64,000 nucleotides of DNA from contig NZ_CP117709.1 in NCBI RefSeq assembly GCF_028622875.1, forward strand, positions 6,017,001 to 6,081,000. Direction: 5' to 3'. Of the stretch, positions 9,577 through 18,640 are shown one piece after another. The position numbers were made by a program, and so were the translations under genes. The DNA is from Streptomyces sp. MMBL 11-1 (GTDB lineage: Bacteria; Actinomycetota; Actinomycetes; Streptomycetales; Streptomycetaceae). The notes below the pieces were generated by a model. It was not told the DNA's origin. It worked only from the letters and a program-made list of their open reading frames with translations, and searched no databases. Within the stretch, counting starts at the first letter, position 1; the number at the start of each line of letters is the position of its first letter.

Positions 9577-12120
9577 GTGACGCGTACCGAAGTGACCACC
9601 GGAACCGAAGGCCCGGGACCCAGCGGCTACGCGGCGGCCCGGCTGCGCCTCCTCCAGCAGGAGGCGCGGCCCGGGCCACCACGCCGCGCGGCCCTCGCCC
9701 GCCTCACCGACGACTGGCTCACCGGCCTGTTCACCGCCGCCGCGACACGCGCCGGGGTGCGGGGCGCCGCCCTCGTCGCCGTCGGCGGCTACGGCCGGGG
9801 CGAGCTCTCCCCGCGCAGCGACCTCGACCTGCTCCTCCTGCACGACGGGAGCGCCGACGCGGCGGCCCTCGCCGCCCTCGCCGACGCCGTCTGGTACCCG
9901 GTCTGGGACCTGGGCCTGGCCCTCGACCACTCCGTACGCACCCCCGCCGAGGCCAGGAGGACCGCGGGCGAGGACCTCAAGGTCCACCTCGGCCTGCTGG
10001 ACGCCCGCCCCGTCACCGGCGACCTCGGCCTGGTCGCCTCCCTGCGCACCGCGATCCTCGCCGACTGGCGCGACCAGGCCCCCAAACGCCTCCCCGCCCT
10101 CCACGAGCTCTGCCGGGAACGCGCCGAGCGGATGGGCGAGCTCCAGTTCCTCCTGGAACCCGACCTCAAGGAGGCCCGCGGCGGCCTCCGCGACGCCACC
10201 GCCCTGCGCGCCGTGGCCGCCTCCTGGGTCGCCGACGCCCCCCGCGAAGGACTCGACGAGGCCCGCCGCACCCTCCTGGACGCCCGCGACGCCCTGCACC
10301 TCACCACCGGGCGCGCCACCGACCGCCTCGCCCTCCAGGACCAGGACCAGGTGGCCCGGGCCCTCGGCCTCCTCGACGCCGACACCCTGCTCCGCACGGT
10401 CTACGAGGCCGCCCGCACCGTCTCGTACGCCACCGACGTCACCTGGCGCGAGGTCGACCGGGTCCTGCGCGCCCGCACCGTCCGCCCGAAGCTCCGGGCC
10501 CTGCTCAGCGGCGGTCGCGGCTCCAAGGCCGCCCCCGGACGCGTCCCGCTCGCCGACGGCGTGGTGGACGCGGACGGCGAAGTGGTCCTCGCCCGCGCCG
10601 CCCGACCCGAACGCGACCCGGTCCTCCCCCTGCGCGCCGCCGCTGCCGCCGCCGAGGCCGGCCTCCCGCTCTCCCGCCACCTCGTCCGCCACCTGGCGGC
10701 CACCGCCCAGCCGTTGCCGGTCCCCTGGCCCCCCGAGGCCCGCGAGGAACTCGTCACCCTGCTCGGCGCGGGAGAGGCCACCGTCGGCGTCTGGGAGGCG
10801 CTCGAAGCGGAAGGGATGATCACCCGACTGCTGCCCGACTGGGAACACGTCCACTGCCGTCCCCAGCGCAACGCCGTCCACACCTGGACCGTCGACCGGC
10901 ACCTCGTGGAGACCGCCGTCCGCGCCGCCTCCCTCACCCGCCGCGTCCACCGCCCCGACCTCCTCCTGGTCGCCGCCCTCCTGCACGACATCGGCAAGGG
11001 CCGGCCCGGCGACCACTCCGTGGCCGGCGAGGCCATCGCCCGGGACCTGGCCACCCGGATCGGCTTCGACAAGCACGACGTCGGCGTCATCGCCACCCTC
11101 GTACGCCACCATCTGCTGCTCGTCGAGACCGCCACCCGGCGCGACCTCGACGACCCCGCCACCGTGCGGACCGTGACCGAAGCCGTCTCCAGCGCCTCCA
11201 CCCTGGAACTGCTGCACGCCCTCACCGAGGCCGACGCGCTCGCCACCGGCCCCGCCGCCTGGAGCTCCTGGCGCGCCTCCCTCGTCGCCGACCTGGTCAA
11301 ACGCGGCGCCGCCGTCCTCGCGGGGGAGTCCCCCGAGGGCCCCGGGGAGGCCGCGCCCGGCGCCGAGCACGAACGGCTCGCCATCGAGGCCCTGAGCACC
11401 GGCGAACCCGTCCTCGCGCTGCACACCCAGTCCGAGGAGCCCGCCGGGGACGGCCGAACGGAACCGGTCGGCGTCGAGCTCCTCATCGCCCTGCCCGACC
11501 GCCCGGGAGTCCTGCCCGCCGCCGCCGGAGTCCTCGCCCTGCACCGCCTCACCGTGCGCGCCGCCGACCTGCGCGCGGTGGAGCTCCCCGACGAGCTGGG
11601 GGAGCGGGCGGACCTGCTGCTGCTCAGCTGGCGGGTCGCCGCCGAGTACGGGTCCCTCCCGCAGGCCGCCCGCCTCCGCGCCGACCTCGTACGCGCCCTG
11701 GAGGGCTCCCTGGACATCCGGGCCCGCCTCGCCGAGCGGGAGGCCGCCCACCCGCGTCGGCGCGGCGTGAAGGCCCCGCCGCCCCGGGTGACCGTGGCCG
11801 CCGCCGGCTCCCGCCGCGCCACCGTCATCGAGGTCCGCGCCCAGGACGCCCCGGGCCTGCTGCACCGGATCGGCCGGGCCCTGGAACAGAGCGCGGTACG
11901 GGTGCACAGCGCCCATGTCTCCACGCTCGGCGCCAACGCCGTGGACGCCTTCTACGTGACCGGGACCGACGACGAACCACTGTCCCCGGCCCGCGCCGCC
12001 GAGGTCGCCCGGGAGGTCGAGAGGGCCCTCGGCCGGCCGCCCACGACAAGCCCTCGTCCGGCTGGTTCCGGGCGCGGGCTTGGCGTTCTCCGGCGGACGG
12101 ATACCCTGGAGGGCGACTGA
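9577..12120 (+). CDS. glnD: PII nucleotidyltransferase GlnD
   Basis: GlnD modifies and demodifies PII in response to nitrogen; in streptomycetes the enzyme is reported to adenylylate GlnK. The 847-residue protein shows the family domain order. The nucleotidyltransferase has GGYGRGE near residue 70 and SDLDLLLL after it. A PII-type helical region follows, then an HD hydrolase domain with H470-D471 in HDIGKGRPGDH, and two ACT domains (about residues 625-710 and 748-830). The second ACT is recognisable by APGLLHRIGRAL. The GTG start follows GGAAGG. It closes the amtB-glnK operon and ffh starts 37 bases later. Confidence 0.95.
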   Translation: MTRTEVTTGTEGPGPSGYAAARLRLLQQEARPGPPRRAALARLTDDWLTGLFTAAATRAGVRGAALVAVGGYGRGELSPRSDLDLLLLHDGSADAAALAALADAVWYPVWDLGLALDHSVRTPAEARRTAGEDLKVHLGLLDARPVTGDLGLVASLRTAILADWRDQAPKRLPALHELCRERAERMGELQFLLEPDLKEARGGLRDATALRAVAASWVADAPREGLDEARRTLLDARDALHLTTGRATDRLALQDQDQVARALGLLDADTLLRTVYEAARTVSYATDVTWREVDRVLRARTVRPKLRALLSGGRGSKAAPGRVPLADGVVDADGEVVLARAARPERDPVLPLRAAAAAAEAGLPLSRHLVRHLAATAQPLPVPWPPEAREELVTLLGAGEATVGVWEALEAEGMITRLLPDWEHVHCRPQRNAVHTWTVDRHLVETAVRAASLTRRVHRPDLLLVAALLHDIGKGRPGDHSVAGEAIARDLATRIGFDKHDVGVIATLVRHHLLLVETATRRDLDDPATVRTVTEAVSSASTLELLHALTEADALATGPAAWSSWRASLVADLVKRGAAVLAGESPEGPGEAAPGAEHERLAIEALSTGEPVLALHTQSEEPAGDGRTEPVGVELLIALPDRPGVLPAAAGVLALHRLTVRAADLRAVELPDELGERADLLLLSWRVAAEYGSLPQAARLRADLVRALEGSLDIRARLAEREAAHPRRRGVKAPPPRVTVAAAGSRRATVIEVRAQDAPGLLHRIGRALEQSAVRVHSAHVSTLGANAVDAFYVTGTDDEPLSPARAAEVAREVERALGRPPTTSPRPAGSGRGLGVLRRTDTLEGD

Positions 12121-12157
12121 CCTGCCCCGCCCCCGACCCTGAGGACCGACGAGCGCC

Positions 12158-13708
12158 GTGTTCGATACTCTCTCCGACCGCCTTAGCGCGACTTTCAAGA
12201 ACCTCAGGGGCAAGGGCCGCTTGTCCGAGGCGGACATCGACGCCACGGCACGCGAGATCCGTATCGCCCTGCTGGAAGCCGACGTCGCCCTGCCCGTGGT
12301 CCGGGCCTTCATCGCCAACGTGAAGGAGCGGGCGCGCGGCGTCGAGGTCTCCCAGGCGCTGAACCCCGCCCAGCAGGTCGTCAAGATCGTCAACGAGGAG
12401 CTCGTCTCCATCCTCGGCGGCGAGACCCGACGGCTGCGGTTCGCCAAGACCGCGCCCACCGTGATCATGCTCGCAGGCCTCCAGGGTGCCGGTAAGACGA
12501 CGCTGGCCGGAAAGCTCGGCCTCTGGCTCAAGGGCCAGGGCCACTCCCCGCTGCTCGTCGCCTGTGACCTCCAGCGCCCCAACGCCGTCAACCAGCTGAG
12601 CGTCGTCGCCGAACGCGCCGGCGTCGCGGTCTACGCCCCCGAGCCGGGCAACGGCGTCGGCGACCCGGTCCAGGTCGCCAAGGACTCCCTCGAGTTCGCC
12701 AAGGCCAAGGTCCACGACATCGTCATCGTCGACACCGCTGGCCGCCTGGGCATCGACCAGGAGCTGATGCGCCAGGCCGCGGACATCCGCGACGCCGTCA
12801 GCCCCGACGAGATCCTCTTCGTCGTCGACGCGATGATCGGTCAGGACGCGGTCAACACCGCGGAGGCCTTCCGTGACGGCGTCGGCTTCGACGGCGTGGT
12901 GCTCTCCAAGCTCGACGGCGACGCGCGCGGTGGTGCGGCCCTGTCTATCGCCCACGTCACGGGCAAGCAGATCATGTTCGCGTCGAACGGCGAGAAGCTG
13001 GAGGACTTCGACGCGTTCCACCCGGACCGGATGGCCTCCCGCATCCTCGACATGGGTGACCTGCTCACCCTGATCGAGCAGGCGGAGAAGACGTTCAGCC
13101 AGGAAGAGGCCGCCAAAATGGCCTCGAAGCTGCAGTCGAGCAAGGGTGGCAAGGACTTCACCCTCGACGACTTCCTGGCCCAGATGGAGCAGGTCCGCAA
13201 GATGGGCTCCATCTCCAAGCTGCTCGGGATGCTGCCCGGCATGGGGCAGATCAAGGACCAGATCAACAACATCGACGAGCGTGACATCGACCGCACCGCC
13301 GCGATCATCAAGTCGATGACCCCCAAGGAGCGCGCCGAGCCGACGCTCATCAACGGCTCGCGCCGCGCCCGTATCGCCAAGGGCTCGGGCGTCGAGGTCT
13401 CCGCGGTCAAGAGCCTCGTGGAGCGCTTCTTCGAGGCCCGCAAGATGATGTCGAAGATGGCCCAGGGCGGCGGCATGCCCGGGATGCCGGGCATGCCCGG
13501 CATGGGCGGCGGTCCCGGCCGCCAGAAGAAGCAGGTCAAGCAGGCCAAGGGCAAGCGCAAGAGCGGCAACCCCATGAAGCGCAAGGCCGAGGAGGCCGCC
13601 GCCGCCGAGCGTCGCGAGCAGGCGGCCCAGGGCGGTGGCGCGTTCGGTCTGCCCGCCCAGGAGGGCAAGAACTTCGAGCTGCCGGACGAGTTCAAGAAGT
13701 TCATGTAG
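12158..13708 (+). CDS. ffh: Signal recognition particle protein Ffh
   Basis: Ffh is the 516-residue SRP GTPase that binds signal peptides and 4.5S RNA. The N domain is followed by the G domain with GLQGAGKTT near residue 108, DTAGR and SKLDGDARGG. The Met-rich M domain starts near residue 300. The C-terminus includes a low-complexity GMPGMPGMPGM stretch and a basic KKQVKQAKGKRK segment before a short acidic end. The GTG start lies 37 bases after glnD with only a modest ribosome binding site (GAGGA); this is also where the N-domain FDTLSDRLS begins, so the start is well supported. A 14-bp hairpin terminator follows. Confidence 0.96.
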   Translation: MFDTLSDRLSATFKNLRGKGRLSEADIDATAREIRIALLEADVALPVVRAFIANVKERARGVEVSQALNPAQQVVKIVNEELVSILGGETRRLRFAKTAPTVIMLAGLQGAGKTTLAGKLGLWLKGQGHSPLLVACDLQRPNAVNQLSVVAERAGVAVYAPEPGNGVGDPVQVAKDSLEFAKAKVHDIVIVDTAGRLGIDQELMRQAADIRDAVSPDEILFVVDAMIGQDAVNTAEAFRDGVGFDGVVLSKLDGDARGGAALSIAHVTGKQIMFASNGEKLEDFDAFHPDRMASRILDMGDLLTLIEQAEKTFSQEEAAKMASKLQSSKGGKDFTLDDFLAQMEQVRKMGSISKLLGMLPGMGQIKDQINNIDERDIDRTAAIIKSMTPKERAEPTLINGSRRARIAKGSGVEVSAVKSLVERFFEARKMMSKMAQGGGMPGMPGMPGMGGGPGRQKKQVKQAKGKRKSGNPMKRKAEEAAAAERREQAAQGGGAFGLPAQEGKNFELPDEFKKFM

Positions 13709-13722
13709 GCGGCACAGCACGT

Positions 13723-13756
13723 GTAAGGGGCGCCCTTGAGAGAGGGCGCCCCTTAC
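13723..13756. terminator. Bidirectional terminator between ffh and the methyltransferase gene
   Basis: A perfect 14-bp stem (GTAAGGGGCGCCCT and its complement) surrounds a 6-base loop. It starts 15 bases after the ffh stop and faces a convergent gene ending 35 bases further on. Confidence 0.85.
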
Positions 13757-13790
13757 GTACGTCCTGTGCGCACGCCCTGGAGCGGGCGGC

Positions 13791-14675
13791 TCAGGTCACG
13801 CAGACCAGATAGCGGAAAACGTTCGGCATCCACACCGTGCCGTCCTGCCGCCGGTGCGGACGCAGGGCCTCCGCGACCTCCTTCTCCACCTGAGAGCGGT
13901 CCGTGGCCCGTACGGCGGCGTCGAAGAGCCCGGTGGACAGCAGGCCGCGCACCGCGCTGTTCACGTCCGCGTAGCCGAACGGGCAGGAGACCCGCCCCGA
14001 ACCGTCCGGCTTCAGCCCCGCCCGCGCCGCCACGTCCTCCAGATCGTCCCGGAGTGTGGGCCGCCATCTGCCCGGGTCGGTGCGCGGCCCACGCGCGGAC
14101 TCCGCCAGCCGTGCGGCCACCCGCAGCACCGCCGCCGTGGCGCAGCGCTCCGGCGGCCCCCATCCGGTCAGCACCACCGAGGCGCCCCGGACCGCCAACG
14201 GCACGGCCGACCGCAGCGCCGGCACCAGCCCCTCGGAGTCCCCGGCCGCACAGCCGATCGGCTCGAAGACGGTGATCAGGTCGTACGGAGCGCCGTCCGC
14301 GTCGGCGGGAGCGGGCCGCCCGTCCTCCAGCAGCCGGGCCCGACGGCGGGCCGGGTGCGGGGAGTGCGCGGGCATGTCGTCCCAGTCGGCGTCGGGCAGC
14401 AACCGCGCGCGGGCCAGCGCCAGGCGCTCCCGGTCGGAGTCCACACCCGTGACGTGCGCCCCCCGGGCCGCCGCGACGAGCATCGCGAGCCCCGAGCCGC
14501 AGCCGAGGGACAGCATCCGGGTGGCGGCCCCGACCTCCATCCGGTCGTACACCGCCTCGAACAGCGGCGCGAGCATGCGTTCCTGGATCTCGGCCCAGTC
14601 GCGTGCGCGGGTACCGGCGTCCGCCGGCGCGGAGGCGTCCGCGGCCGGCTGGTTCCGGACGAGCGTTGGTGTCAT
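13791..14675 (-). CDS. Class I SAM-dependent methyltransferase
   Basis: This 294-residue protein has a Rossmann-type methyltransferase core. Motif I is LSLGCGSGLAML near residue 50, an acidic residue ends strand 2 (VTGVDSDRERL), and a later strand reads VVLTGWG. The helical C-terminal part ends in WMPNVFRYLVC. The substrate cannot be told from sequence; proteins of this layout in streptomycetes are often linked to secondary metabolism, but no such cluster is nearby. An in-frame ATG is chosen as start; further upstream codons exist without a better ribosome binding site. The gene is convergent with ffh and divergent from the SprT-like gene. Confidence 0.75.
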   Translation of the reverse strand: MTPTLVRNQPAADASAPADAGTRARDWAEIQERMLAPLFEAVYDRMEVGAATRMLSLGCGSGLAMLVAAARGAHVTGVDSDRERLALARARLLPDADWDDMPAHSPHPARRRARLLEDGRPAPADADGAPYDLITVFEPIGCAAGDSEGLVPALRSAVPLAVRGASVVLTGWGPPERCATAAVLRVAARLAESARGPRTDPGRWRPTLRDDLEDVAARAGLKPDGSGRVSCPFGYADVNSAVRGLLSTGLFDAAVRATDRSQVEKEVAEALRPHRRQDGTVWMPNVFRYLVCVT

Positions 14676-15127
14676 GGAAAGTGCCCCAATCCGCCAGGAG
14701 GTCGGTCGTGCCCGAGTGGACGTCCCCCGTGTGCGTGTGTTCCGCACCCCGTAGCCAGAGAACTGCGCATCCGCCGTTCCGTCCAGAGGGTGTGGAGCGG
14801 TGCTCGCGTGCCCCGTTCGTGTGCCCCCGTGCCACGTCTGTTCTCCGACCAGTCTCACCCGACACCCCGCGCCGGGCACGTCGAACCAGGGGGCGGGTAG
14901 TCTTTCGGGCGGATTCGTCAGGAGCGCGGGCCGCCCGCGCTCCTCACCACCGAAGCGCCGGGCGTACCGCACGCTGTGCACCACCTTGGTGTGAGCTGTG
15001 CGTCTTCTCCGCAGTTCTGCGCACCCGCCCTCGTCCGGACGCATCAAGGGCAACTGACTGGTACGTGCAAATTATTTGGGATGCCCCGGAATAGGAACAC
15101 CGGGGCCCTCGGGCTCGTTGTCACGAC
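14676..15127. other. 452-base divergent intergenic region, no gene seen
   Basis: The gap lies between the methyltransferase gene and the SprT-like protease gene. It contains an unusually A/T-rich stretch (CAAATTATTTGGG near 15068) that could be a promoter -10 area for the rightward gene. A 7-bp hairpin, GCCCCGG at 15083 with CCGGGGC at 15100, lies in the probable leader of that gene. An imperfect CACC/GGTG dyad sits near 14983. Nothing else is recognisable. Confidence 0.45.
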
Positions 15128-15721
15128 GTGAGCACGACACCACCTGTACTTGCCGCAGAGCTGGCACAGGCGTGGGCCGACATTCAGCGGTACCACCCCG
15201 AGCTGCCCGATCTTGCCGCGCCCGAGTCCCTGATCGGAGAGTCCTCGTCCGCCTGTGGCGCCGAGCTCTCCTTCGAGCGACTGCTCCATGAGGCAGTCCA
15301 CGGCATCGCCGCCGCGAGAGGAGTGCGAGACACCTCCCGCGCCGGCCGCTACCACAACCGACGCTTCCTCGCGATCGCCGAGGAGCTGGGCCTCGATCAT
15401 GCCGAGGAACCCCACCCCAGCAGCGGATTCTCGCTGGTCACGCTGGTTCCGGAAGCCAAGCGCCGGTACCGCCCGACCATGGAACGGCTGCAGCGCGCCC
15501 TCAAGGCGCACACCGTCGCCACCGCAGCCGACACCAAGCGCTCCTTCCGCGGACCCGCCGCCCGGCACGGTTCCTCCGGGGGCGGTGTGCGGGTCAAGGC
15601 CGTCTGCGACTGCGGACGCAACGTCCGCGTCGTCCCGTCGGTCCTGGCGCAGGCGCCGATCGTCTGCGGTGGCTGCGGCAAGCCGTTCCGGATCCCGGAA
15701 GCGGCGGTCGCGGTGGGGTGA
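15128..15721 (+). CDS. SprT-like zinc metalloprotease-family protein with C-terminal zinc ribbon
   Basis: This 197-residue protein holds an HExxH zinc-protease motif, HEAVH at residues 54-58, followed by a conserved-looking RGVRDTSRAGRYHNRRF segment. The C-terminus has two Cys pairs (CDCG and CGGCG about 25 residues apart) that form a plausible zinc ribbon. The arrangement, a catalytic helix then a zinc ribbon, resembles SprT/Spartan-like proteins, some of which cleave DNA-protein crosslinks. The role in bacteria is largely unknown. The GTG start has little ribosome binding site and a small hairpin just upstream. It stands alone, with rpsP starting 157 bases later from its own leader. Confidence 0.65.
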   Translation: MSTTPPVLAAELAQAWADIQRYHPELPDLAAPESLIGESSSACGAELSFERLLHEAVHGIAAARGVRDTSRAGRYHNRRFLAIAEELGLDHAEEPHPSSGFSLVTLVPEAKRRYRPTMERLQRALKAHTVATAADTKRSFRGPAARHGSSGGGVRVKAVCDCGRNVRVVPSVLAQAPIVCGGCGKPFRIPEAAVAVG

Positions 15722-15825
15722 GCCGACGTGGTGTGGCACAATGGCTAGCTGTACTCGACAGTCGCACAGGACCCCTCTCTCCTCCGGCTGACGCGTCCAT
15801 CGGGCACTCCGAGTACCGCAACCCC

Positions 15826-15854
15826 ACGTGGCATCTAGTTGTGCCCAACCACGT
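15826..15854 (+). promoter_or_regulatory. Inverted repeat in the rpsP leader
   Basis: ACGTGGCA pairs with TGCC-CAA-CCACGT, giving a 6-bp outer and 4-bp inner stem with a three-base bulge. It ends 24 bases before the rpsP start, so it could form in the mRNA leader. Autoregulatory leader or simple promoter dyad are both possible; this is inference. Confidence 0.3.
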
Positions 15855-15878
15855 CATAGACCAGGAGACACCACTTCC

Positions 15879-16319
15879 GTGGCAGTCAAGATCAAGCTGA
15901 AGCGTCTGGGCAAGATCCGTTCGCCTCACTACCGCATCGTCGTCGCCGACTCCCGTACCCGCCGTGACGGCCGGGCCATCGAGGAGATCGGCCTGTACCA
16001 CCCGGTGCAGAACCCCTCGCGCATCGAGGTCAACGCAGAGCGCGCGCAGTACTGGCTGTCCGTCGGCGCCCAGCCGACCGAGCCGGTCCTCGCGATCCTG
16101 AAGCTCACCGGTGACTGGCAGGCCCACAAGGGTCTCCCGGCCCCCGCGCCGCTGCTGCAGCCGGAGCCCAAGGCTGACAAGCGCGCGCTGTTCGAGGCGC
16201 TGACCTCGGACGGCGACGAGGCCAAGGGTGAGGCCATCACCCCCAAGGCCAAGAAGTCCGACAAGAAGGCGGACGAGGCGGCTGAGGCCTCCGCGTCCAC
16301 CGAGTCGACCGAGGCCTGA
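15879..16319 (+). CDS. rpsP: 30S ribosomal protein S16
   Basis: S16 is a 30S assembly protein. The 146-residue product has the canonical [20 protein letters not shown] beginning and the S16 core to about residue 85. A Lys/Ala/Glu-rich extension ends in ASTESTEA, longer than the roughly 85 residues of enteric S16 but normal for streptomycetes. The GTG start is supported by AGGAGA upstream and by the conserved N-terminus. It leads the cluster khpA-rimM-trmD-rplS, the classical S16 operon order with the KH-domain gene inserted. Confidence 0.97.
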   Translation: MAVKIKLKRLGKIRSPHYRIVVADSRTRRDGRAIEEIGLYHPVQNPSRIEVNAERAQYWLSVGAQPTEPVLAILKLTGDWQAHKGLPAPAPLLQPEPKADKRALFEALTSDGDEAKGEAITPKAKKSDKKADEAAEASASTESTEA

Positions 16320-16321
16320 GC

Positions 16322-16561
16322 ATGCTCGAGGAGGCTCTCGAGCACCTCGTGAAGGGCATCGTCGACAACCCCGACGACGTACAGGTTGCCGAGCGCACCC
16401 TGCGTCGCGGGCGCGTGCTGGAGGTCCGGGTCCACCCCGACGACCTCGGCAAGGTGATCGGCCGCAACGGCCGCACCGCCCGCGCCCTGCGTACGGTCGT
16501 GGGTGCCATCGGCGGCCGTGGGATCCGCGTCGACCTCGTCGATGTGGACCAGGTTCGCTGA
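16322..16561 (+). CDS. khpA: KH-domain RNA-binding protein KhpA
   Basis: This small protein of 79 residues is made almost entirely of one type II KH domain, with the nucleic-acid-binding GxxG loop in VIGRNGRTA. KhpA-type proteins bind RNA, usually with KhpB/Jag, and influence cell elongation and mRNA fate in Gram-positives. It starts two bases after the rpsP stop, so it is co-translated with S16. A hairpin with a UUCG loop and T-run follows its stop, which may reduce read-through to rimM. Confidence 0.92.
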   Translation: MLEEALEHLVKGIVDNPDDVQVAERTLRRGRVLEVRVHPDDLGKVIGRNGRTARALRTVVGAIGGRGIRVDLVDVDQVR

Positions 16562-16582
16562 TAAGCGAGTTGAACACCGGCC

Positions 16583-16619
16583 AGGGCCGGGGAGGGCCTT
16601 CGGGCCGTCCCCGGCCTTT
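16583..16619 (+). terminator. Hairpin with UUCG loop and T-run between khpA and rimM
   Basis: The stem consists of GGCCGGGGA pairing with TCCCCGGCC, one G-G mismatch, then GGCC with GGCC around a TTCG tetraloop. CC-TTTG follows. It is a good intrinsic terminator placed inside the rpsP-rimM-trmD run, so it probably attenuates rather than stops all transcription. Confidence 0.75.
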
Positions 16620-16685
16620 GTCGTCGGCCACCCGGACGTTTCCGACAGGTCGTCGACGTCCCCACCCCACCAATCGGAGAACAGC

Positions 16686-17276
16686 GTGCAGTTGGTAGTC
16701 GCGCGGATCGGCCGCGCCCACGGCATCAAGGGCGAGGTCACCGTCGAGGTACGAACGGACGAGCCGGAGCTGCGGCTCGGCCCCGGCGCCGTCCTGGCCA
16801 CCGAACCGGCGGCGACCGGTCCGCTGACGATCGAGACGGGCCGGGTCCACAGCGGCAGGCTCCTGCTGCGCTTCGAGGGTGTGCACGACCGCACCGGCGC
16901 CGAGGCGCTGCGCAACACCCTGCTGATCGCCGAGGTGGACCCGGAGGAACTCCCCGAGGACGAGGACGAGTTCTACGACCACCAGCTGATCGACCTCGAC
17001 GTGGTGCTCGCCGACGGCACCGGGATCGGCCGGATCACCGAGATCTCCCACCTGCCCTCGCAGGACCTGTTCATCGTGGAGCGCCCCGACGGCAGCGAGG
17101 TGATGATCCCCTTCGTGGAGGAAATCGTCACCGAGATCGACCTGGAGGAGCAGCGCGCGGTGATCACCCCGCCGCCCGGCCTGATCGACGAGAGCGAGGC
17201 CGTGATCGCCTCCTCCCGCGAAGAAGAGGAAGAGGCCGCCGGGGACGCGGACGAGGCGCCGAAGGGCGACAGCTGA
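16686..17276 (+). CDS. rimM: Ribosome maturation factor RimM
   Basis: RimM binds S19 and helps mature the 30S head domain. The 196-residue product starts with the family motif [15 protein letters not shown]. After the RimM domain comes a PRC-barrel domain with [18 protein letters not shown] and MIPFVEEIV. The last 30 residues are an acidic Glu/Asp/Ala tail ending in APKGDS. The GTG start has GGAGAA upstream. The stop overlaps the trmD start in TGATG, so translation is coupled. Confidence 0.95.
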   Translation: MQLVVARIGRAHGIKGEVTVEVRTDEPELRLGPGAVLATEPAATGPLTIETGRVHSGRLLLRFEGVHDRTGAEALRNTLLIAEVDPEELPEDEDEFYDHQLIDLDVVLADGTGIGRITEISHLPSQDLFIVERPDGSEVMIPFVEEIVTEIDLEEQRAVITPPPGLIDESEAVIASSREEEEEAAGDADEAPKGDS

Positions 17277-18097
17277 TGCGGCTCGACGTCGTCACGATCT
17301 TCCCGGAGTACCTGGAACCGCTGAACGTCTCCCTCGTCGGCAAGGCCCGCGCCCGCGGCGTGCTGGACGTCCACGTCCACGATCTGCGGGAGTGGACGTA
17401 CGACCGGCACAACACGGTCGACGACACCCCCTACGGCGGCGGCCCGGGCATGGTCATGAAGACCGAACCCTGGGGCGAGGCGCTCGACGAGGCCCTGGCC
17501 GACGGTTACGAGGCCGGGGCGCACTCCCCGGTGCTCGTCGTGCCCACGCCCAGCGGCCGGCCGTTCACCCAGGAGCTGGCCGTAGGGCTCTCCGCCGAGC
17601 CCTGGCTCGTCTTCACGCCGGCGCGATACGAGGGCATCGACCGCCGGGTGATCGACGAGTACGCCACCCGGCTGCGGGTCGTCGAGGTCTCCATCGGCGA
17701 CTATGTGCTGGCCGGCGGGGAAGCGGCCGTCCTGGTGATCACGGAGGCCGTGGCCCGGCTGCTGCCGGGCGTCCTCGGCAACGCCGAGTCCCACCGGGAC
17801 GACTCCTTCGCCCCGGGCGCGATGGCCGACCTCCTGGAGGGCCCGGTGTTCACCAAGCCGCCCGAGTGGCGCGGCCGTACCATCCCGGACGTACTGCTCA
17901 GCGGCCACCACGGCAGGATCGCCCGCTGGCGGCGGGACCAGGCCTTCGCCCGTACGGCACTCAACCGGCCCGACCTGATCGAGCGGTGCGAGGCGAGCGC
18001 CTTCGACAAGAAGGACCGCGAGATCCTCTCCATCCTCGGTTTCGCACCGGAGCCCGGCGGCCGATTTTGGCGCAGGCCCACCGCCGTGGAAGAATAG
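17276..18097 (+). CDS. trmD: tRNA (guanosine-37-N1)-methyltransferase TrmD
   Basis: TrmD methylates G37 of tRNAs that read CNN codons and so prevents frameshifting. The 273-residue protein has the N-terminal [16 protein letters not shown] and the DTPYGGGPGMVMK loop. The SPOUT trefoil-knot SAM site is SIGDYVLAGGEAAVLV. The C-terminal domain contains the PPEWRGRTIPDVLLSGHH stretch. It shares one base with the end of rimM. The rplS gene follows after 129 bases, a gap large enough for its own leader or promoter. Confidence 0.97.
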   Translation: MRLDVVTIFPEYLEPLNVSLVGKARARGVLDVHVHDLREWTYDRHNTVDDTPYGGGPGMVMKTEPWGEALDEALADGYEAGAHSPVLVVPTPSGRPFTQELAVGLSAEPWLVFTPARYEGIDRRVIDEYATRLRVVEVSIGDYVLAGGEAAVLVITEAVARLLPGVLGNAESHRDDSFAPGAMADLLEGPVFTKPPEWRGRTIPDVLLSGHHGRIARWRRDQAFARTALNRPDLIERCEASAFDKKDREILSILGFAPEPGGRFWRRPTAVEE

Positions 18098-18226
18098 GCC
18101 GCTGCTGTACGTCCGGTGTGCGCCCCTGCCACAGGGGGAAAGACGCCCGCCCGACGCGATCAGCACTCCGAACTCTCAACGACATCCCGTCGATGACCTG
18201 TGGCATCGGCGAAGAAAGCAGAAACC

Positions 18227-18577
18227 ATGGCTTCCCTGCTCGATGGCGTCAACGCCGCCACCCTCCGTTCGGACCTCCCGGCGTTCCGCCCCGGTGACAC
18301 CGTCAACGTCCACGTGCGCGTGATCGAGGGCAACCGCTCCCGTATCCAGCAGTTCAAGGGCATCGTCATCCGCCGCCAGGGCTCGGGCGTCAGCGAGACC
18401 TTCACGGTCCGCAAGGTCTCCTTCAGCGTCGGCGTCGAGCGTACCTTCCCGGTGCACAGCCCGATCTTCGAGAAGATCGAGCTCGTCACCCGCGGTGACG
18501 TCCGTCGCGCCAAGCTGTACTTCCTCCGTGAGCTGCGCGGCAAGGCCGCGAAGATCAAGGAGAAGCGCGACCGCTGA
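18227..18577 (+). CDS. rplS: 50S ribosomal protein L19
   Basis: L19 sits at the 30S-50S interface. The 116-residue product shows [25 protein letters not shown] and the closing [20 protein letters not shown] typical of the family. An in-frame GTG nine codons upstream would add MASAKKAET. The ATG chosen gives the usual length, with only a weak GAAGAAAG ribosome binding site. It closes the S16 cluster, and sipW begins 63 bases downstream. Confidence 0.96.
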   Translation: MASLLDGVNAATLRSDLPAFRPGDTVNVHVRVIEGNRSRIQQFKGIVIRRQGSGVSETFTVRKVSFSVGVERTFPVHSPIFEKIELVTRGDVRRAKLYFLRELRGKAAKIKEKRDR

Positions 18578-18640
18578 GCCGCCGGGCCATCCCCCTGGGG
18601 GTGCCCCGTCCACAGCATGGCCGGATAAGCTTCGGCCGCG

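Noticed and set aside
15594..17051. Minus-strand open frame opposite rpsP, khpA and rimM
   Set aside because: Covers three well-known genes on the plus strand and has no coherent protein features.
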